The notes beneath the pieces are model-generated. The model did not search any database. It was not told the origin of the DNA and saw nothing but the letters and a program-made list of their open reading frames with translations. A stretch of DNA of 5,289 bases. It comes from Clostridiales bacterium UBA3953. GTDB lineage: Bacteria; Bacillota; Clostridia; Oscillospirales; CAG-272. This document shows, piece after piece, positions 3,617 through 5,289 of this stretch. Each line of letters starts with the position of its first letter. The stretch's first letter is position 1. Both the position numbers and the translations under genes were made by a program. The stretch is from the NCBI GenBank assembly GCA_002385415.1, contig DGDL01000030.1:1-5289 (forward strand), written 5' to 3'.

Positions 3617-5289
3617 CTACTATACCACGCGCCGCATCAAGCGTAACCGCCGTGCCGCTGCGAAGTATTTTTGTTGCGCCGTCGGCGCCGACGATTACCG
3701 GTATGCCCAGCGCCTGTCCTACGATTGCGGCATACGAGTCCACGCCGCCTCGCTCGCTGATAATACCCCGCGCGCGGCGCAGATAGCGGATGATTTTCTC
3801 GGACGCCGAAGGAACGACTATTATGTCGCCGTCCTCGAAATCCTGCGGGATGGCGTTTTCGCCGGTGCAAACGCACAGCGTGCCGCAAACCGAGTCGGTG
3901 CCGATGCCCGTACCCGAAATAAGCACGTTGCCGACAATCTGCACCTTGAGCATGTTGGTGGTACCCGATATGCCCAGCGGCATGCCCGTCGTTATTACCA
4001 CAAGGTCGCCGTATTCGACAAGCTTGTGCTTGTATGCTGTGTCGACGGCATGATCGAGCAGCTCGTCTGTGCTGAATTTTTCCTCGACAAGCAGAGGCGT
4101 GACGCCCCATGACATGTTCATGTGGCGGCAGGTTTTAGGCTCGGGCGAACAGCCTATAATCGGCGTCTCTGGCCTGTAGCTTGACAGCATGCGCGCGGTG
4201 TGTCCCGATTTTGTGACGGTTATAATCGCCGCGGCGTGCAGATCGTAGGCTGTGGTACATGTGGCGTGCGATATAGCGCCGGTGACGCTCGAGTAGCCTC
4301 TCGGCTCAAGCGACGCAAAGCGCTTTTGGTAATCTATCTCGCTTTCGGTGCGCTCGGCTATCTTCGCCATAGTTTTGACCGCCTCGACCGGATAAAGGCC
4401 GGCTGCGGTCTCGGATGAAAGCATAATGGCGGACGTGCCGTCGTATATGGCATTGGCCACGTCGGTTATCTCGGCGCGCGTGGGACGCGGGTTTTTGGTC
4501 ATCGATTCGAGCATCTGGGTGGCGGTAATCACCTGTTTGCTTGCCATGTAGCAGCGCTCGATAAGCCTTTTTTGGATGCCGGGTATGGTTTCCATCGGCA
4601 CCTCGACGCCCATGTCGCCGCGCGCTATCATTATTCCGTCGGCCTCGTTCAATATCTCGTCGCAGTTTTCGACGCCCGCCGCATTTTCGATTTTTGCGAT
4701 TATCCGTATATTGGTGCAGCCGAGCTTTTCAAGCTCGTGGCGCATCTGGCGGATATCTTCAGCCGACTGTGTAAACGATGCGGCGACAAAGTCAAAGTCG
4801 TTTTTCACGCCGAACTCAAGATCGGCGCGATCGCGCTCGCTCATAAACGGGATGGAAAGCTGTGTGCCCGGGACATTTACGCCTTTGCGGTCGGATATGG
4901 GACCGCCGTTTATAACGGTGCAGACGATGTCGGTCCCGCGTATGGTCTCGATACCAAGCTCTATCAGCCCGTCGTCGATAAGTATGGTTCCGCCAGGCCG
5001 CACGTCGCGGTAAAGCCCGGGATATGTTACCGACGCGCCGGTAGCGTCGCCTTCGCGCTCGTCGCAGTATATGGTAAATTTCTGGCCGGCATAAACTGTA
5101 GCCGACCCGTTTTTTATTTTGCCCAACCGAATTTCCGGCCCTTTGGTGTCCAGCATCAGAGCCGTGTGAAGGCCAAGCTCCTCACGCAGCTTCTTGATGC
5201 GGTCGATTTTGACCTTGTGTTCATCATAGGTGCCGTGCGAGAAGTTGAGCCTTGCAACGTCCATGCCGGCAAGCATCATTTCCCGCAGA
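3597..5289 (-). CDS. pyk: Pyruvate kinase with C-terminal PEP-utiliser-like domain (5' truncated)
   Basis: Pyruvate kinase transfers phosphate from phosphoenolpyruvate to ADP, the last step of glycolysis, in the cytoplasm. The frame stays open to the right edge (Leu-Arg-Glu before the ATG at 5279), so that ATG is internal; about 20 N-terminal residues are missing by comparison with B. subtilis Pyk. Numbered from it: VARLNFSHG (8-16), LDTKGPEIR (43-51), B domain about 52-150, signature IIAKIENAAGV (193-203, catalytic Lys196), ARGDMGVEVP (219-228, metal and PEP binding), TQMLESMTKNPRPTRAE (254-270) and SETAAGLYP (289-297). The allosteric C domain spans about 330-450. Residues about 470-560 form the extra C-terminal domain related to the PEP-utiliser mobile domain, seen in many Gram-positive pyruvate kinases. 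Glu49 in GPEIR matches Glu117 of the rabbit muscle enzyme, which suggests K+ dependence. Oddly, the usual TSHAA of the extra domain is DSYAA here (Tyr516). The gene heads an operon with prfB as far as visible. Confidence 0.97.
   Translation of the reverse strand, partial: LREMMLAGMDVARLNFSHGTYDEHKVKIDRIKKLREELGLHTALMLDTKGPEIRLGKIKNGSATVYAGQKFTIYCDEREGDATGASVTYPGLYRDVRPGGTILIDDGLIELGIETIRGTDIVCTVINGGPISDRKGVNVPGTQLSIPFMSERDRADLEFGVKNDFDFVAASFTQSAEDIRQMRHELEKLGCTNIRIIAKIENAAGVENCDEILNEADGIMIARGDMGVEVPMETIPGIQKRLIERCYMASKQVITATQMLESMTKNPRPTRAEITDVANAIYDGTSAIMLSSETAAGLYPVEAVKTMAKIAERTESEIDYQKRFASLEPRGYSSVTGAISHATCTTAYDLHAAAIITVTKSGHTARMLSSYRPETPIIGCSPEPKTCRHMNMSWGVTPLLVEEKFSTDELLDHAVDTAYKHKLVEYGDLVVITTGMPLGISGTTNMLKVQIVGNVLISGTGIGTDSVCGTLCVCTGENAIPQDFEDGDIIVVPSASEKIIRYLRRARGIISERGGVDSYAAIVGQALGIPVIVGADGATKILRSGTAVTLDAARGIVVVNDKC

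Noticed and set aside
3637..4110. A 157-codon Arg/His-rich frame inside pyk on the same strand
   Set aside because: It is an out-of-frame shadow of a clearly conserved pyruvate kinase region, and the low-complexity basic composition supports this.
5277..5279. The ATG at 5279 as the true start of pyruvate kinase
   Set aside because: The frame continues to the window edge and the residues before VARLNFSHG align with the interior of known enzymes, where about 20 further residues including the KTKIVCTIGP-type start are expected.

Overview
The window looks like the end of a bacterial contig from a moderately GC-rich, Firmicutes-type genome, probably Clostridia. The reasons are the purine-rich GGAGG-type ribosome binding sites, a pyruvate kinase with the extra C-terminal PEP-utiliser-like domain common in Gram-positive bacteria, an HAD-IIA phosphatase and an XRE regulator of types common in that group, and compact operons with intrinsic terminators. 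No species can be named. The first 19 bases are the Tn5/Nextera mosaic-end adapter, so the left edge is a sequencing artefact and not genome.

Layout: (1) Positions 20-483 on the + strand hold the C-terminal part of an HAD-IIA phosphatase, cut off by the contig end. (2) A hairpin at about 486-525 sits between this gene and the convergent next one and may terminate both. (3) Positions 577-1650 on the - strand encode a 357-residue XRE-family regulator with a long helical C-terminal region. Its upstream region carries a plausible extended -10 promoter, a perfect 14-bp palindrome between promoter and ribosome binding site, and a second inverted repeat followed by six T further upstream. (4) About 1775-2040 is a spacer in which I find no supported gene. 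(5) A strong - strand terminator at 2041-2080 closes an operon read leftwards: pyruvate kinase (3597 to beyond 5289, N-terminus cut by the window edge), peptide chain release factor 2 (2422-3546), and a small two-helix membrane protein (2092-2406).

The right-hand operon joins a glycolytic enzyme, a translation termination factor and an unknown small membrane protein. Spacing is 50 bp between the first two genes and 15 bp between the last two. A weak internal promoter may let prfB be transcribed apart from pyk.

The content is mainly housekeeping, and I see no convincing sign of a new defence, mobile or biosynthetic system. The points most worth checking are the His-to-Tyr change in the phosphohistidine motif of the pyruvate kinase C-terminal domain, the absence of the programmed frameshift in prfB, the palindrome in the regulator's leader, and the adapter remnant.
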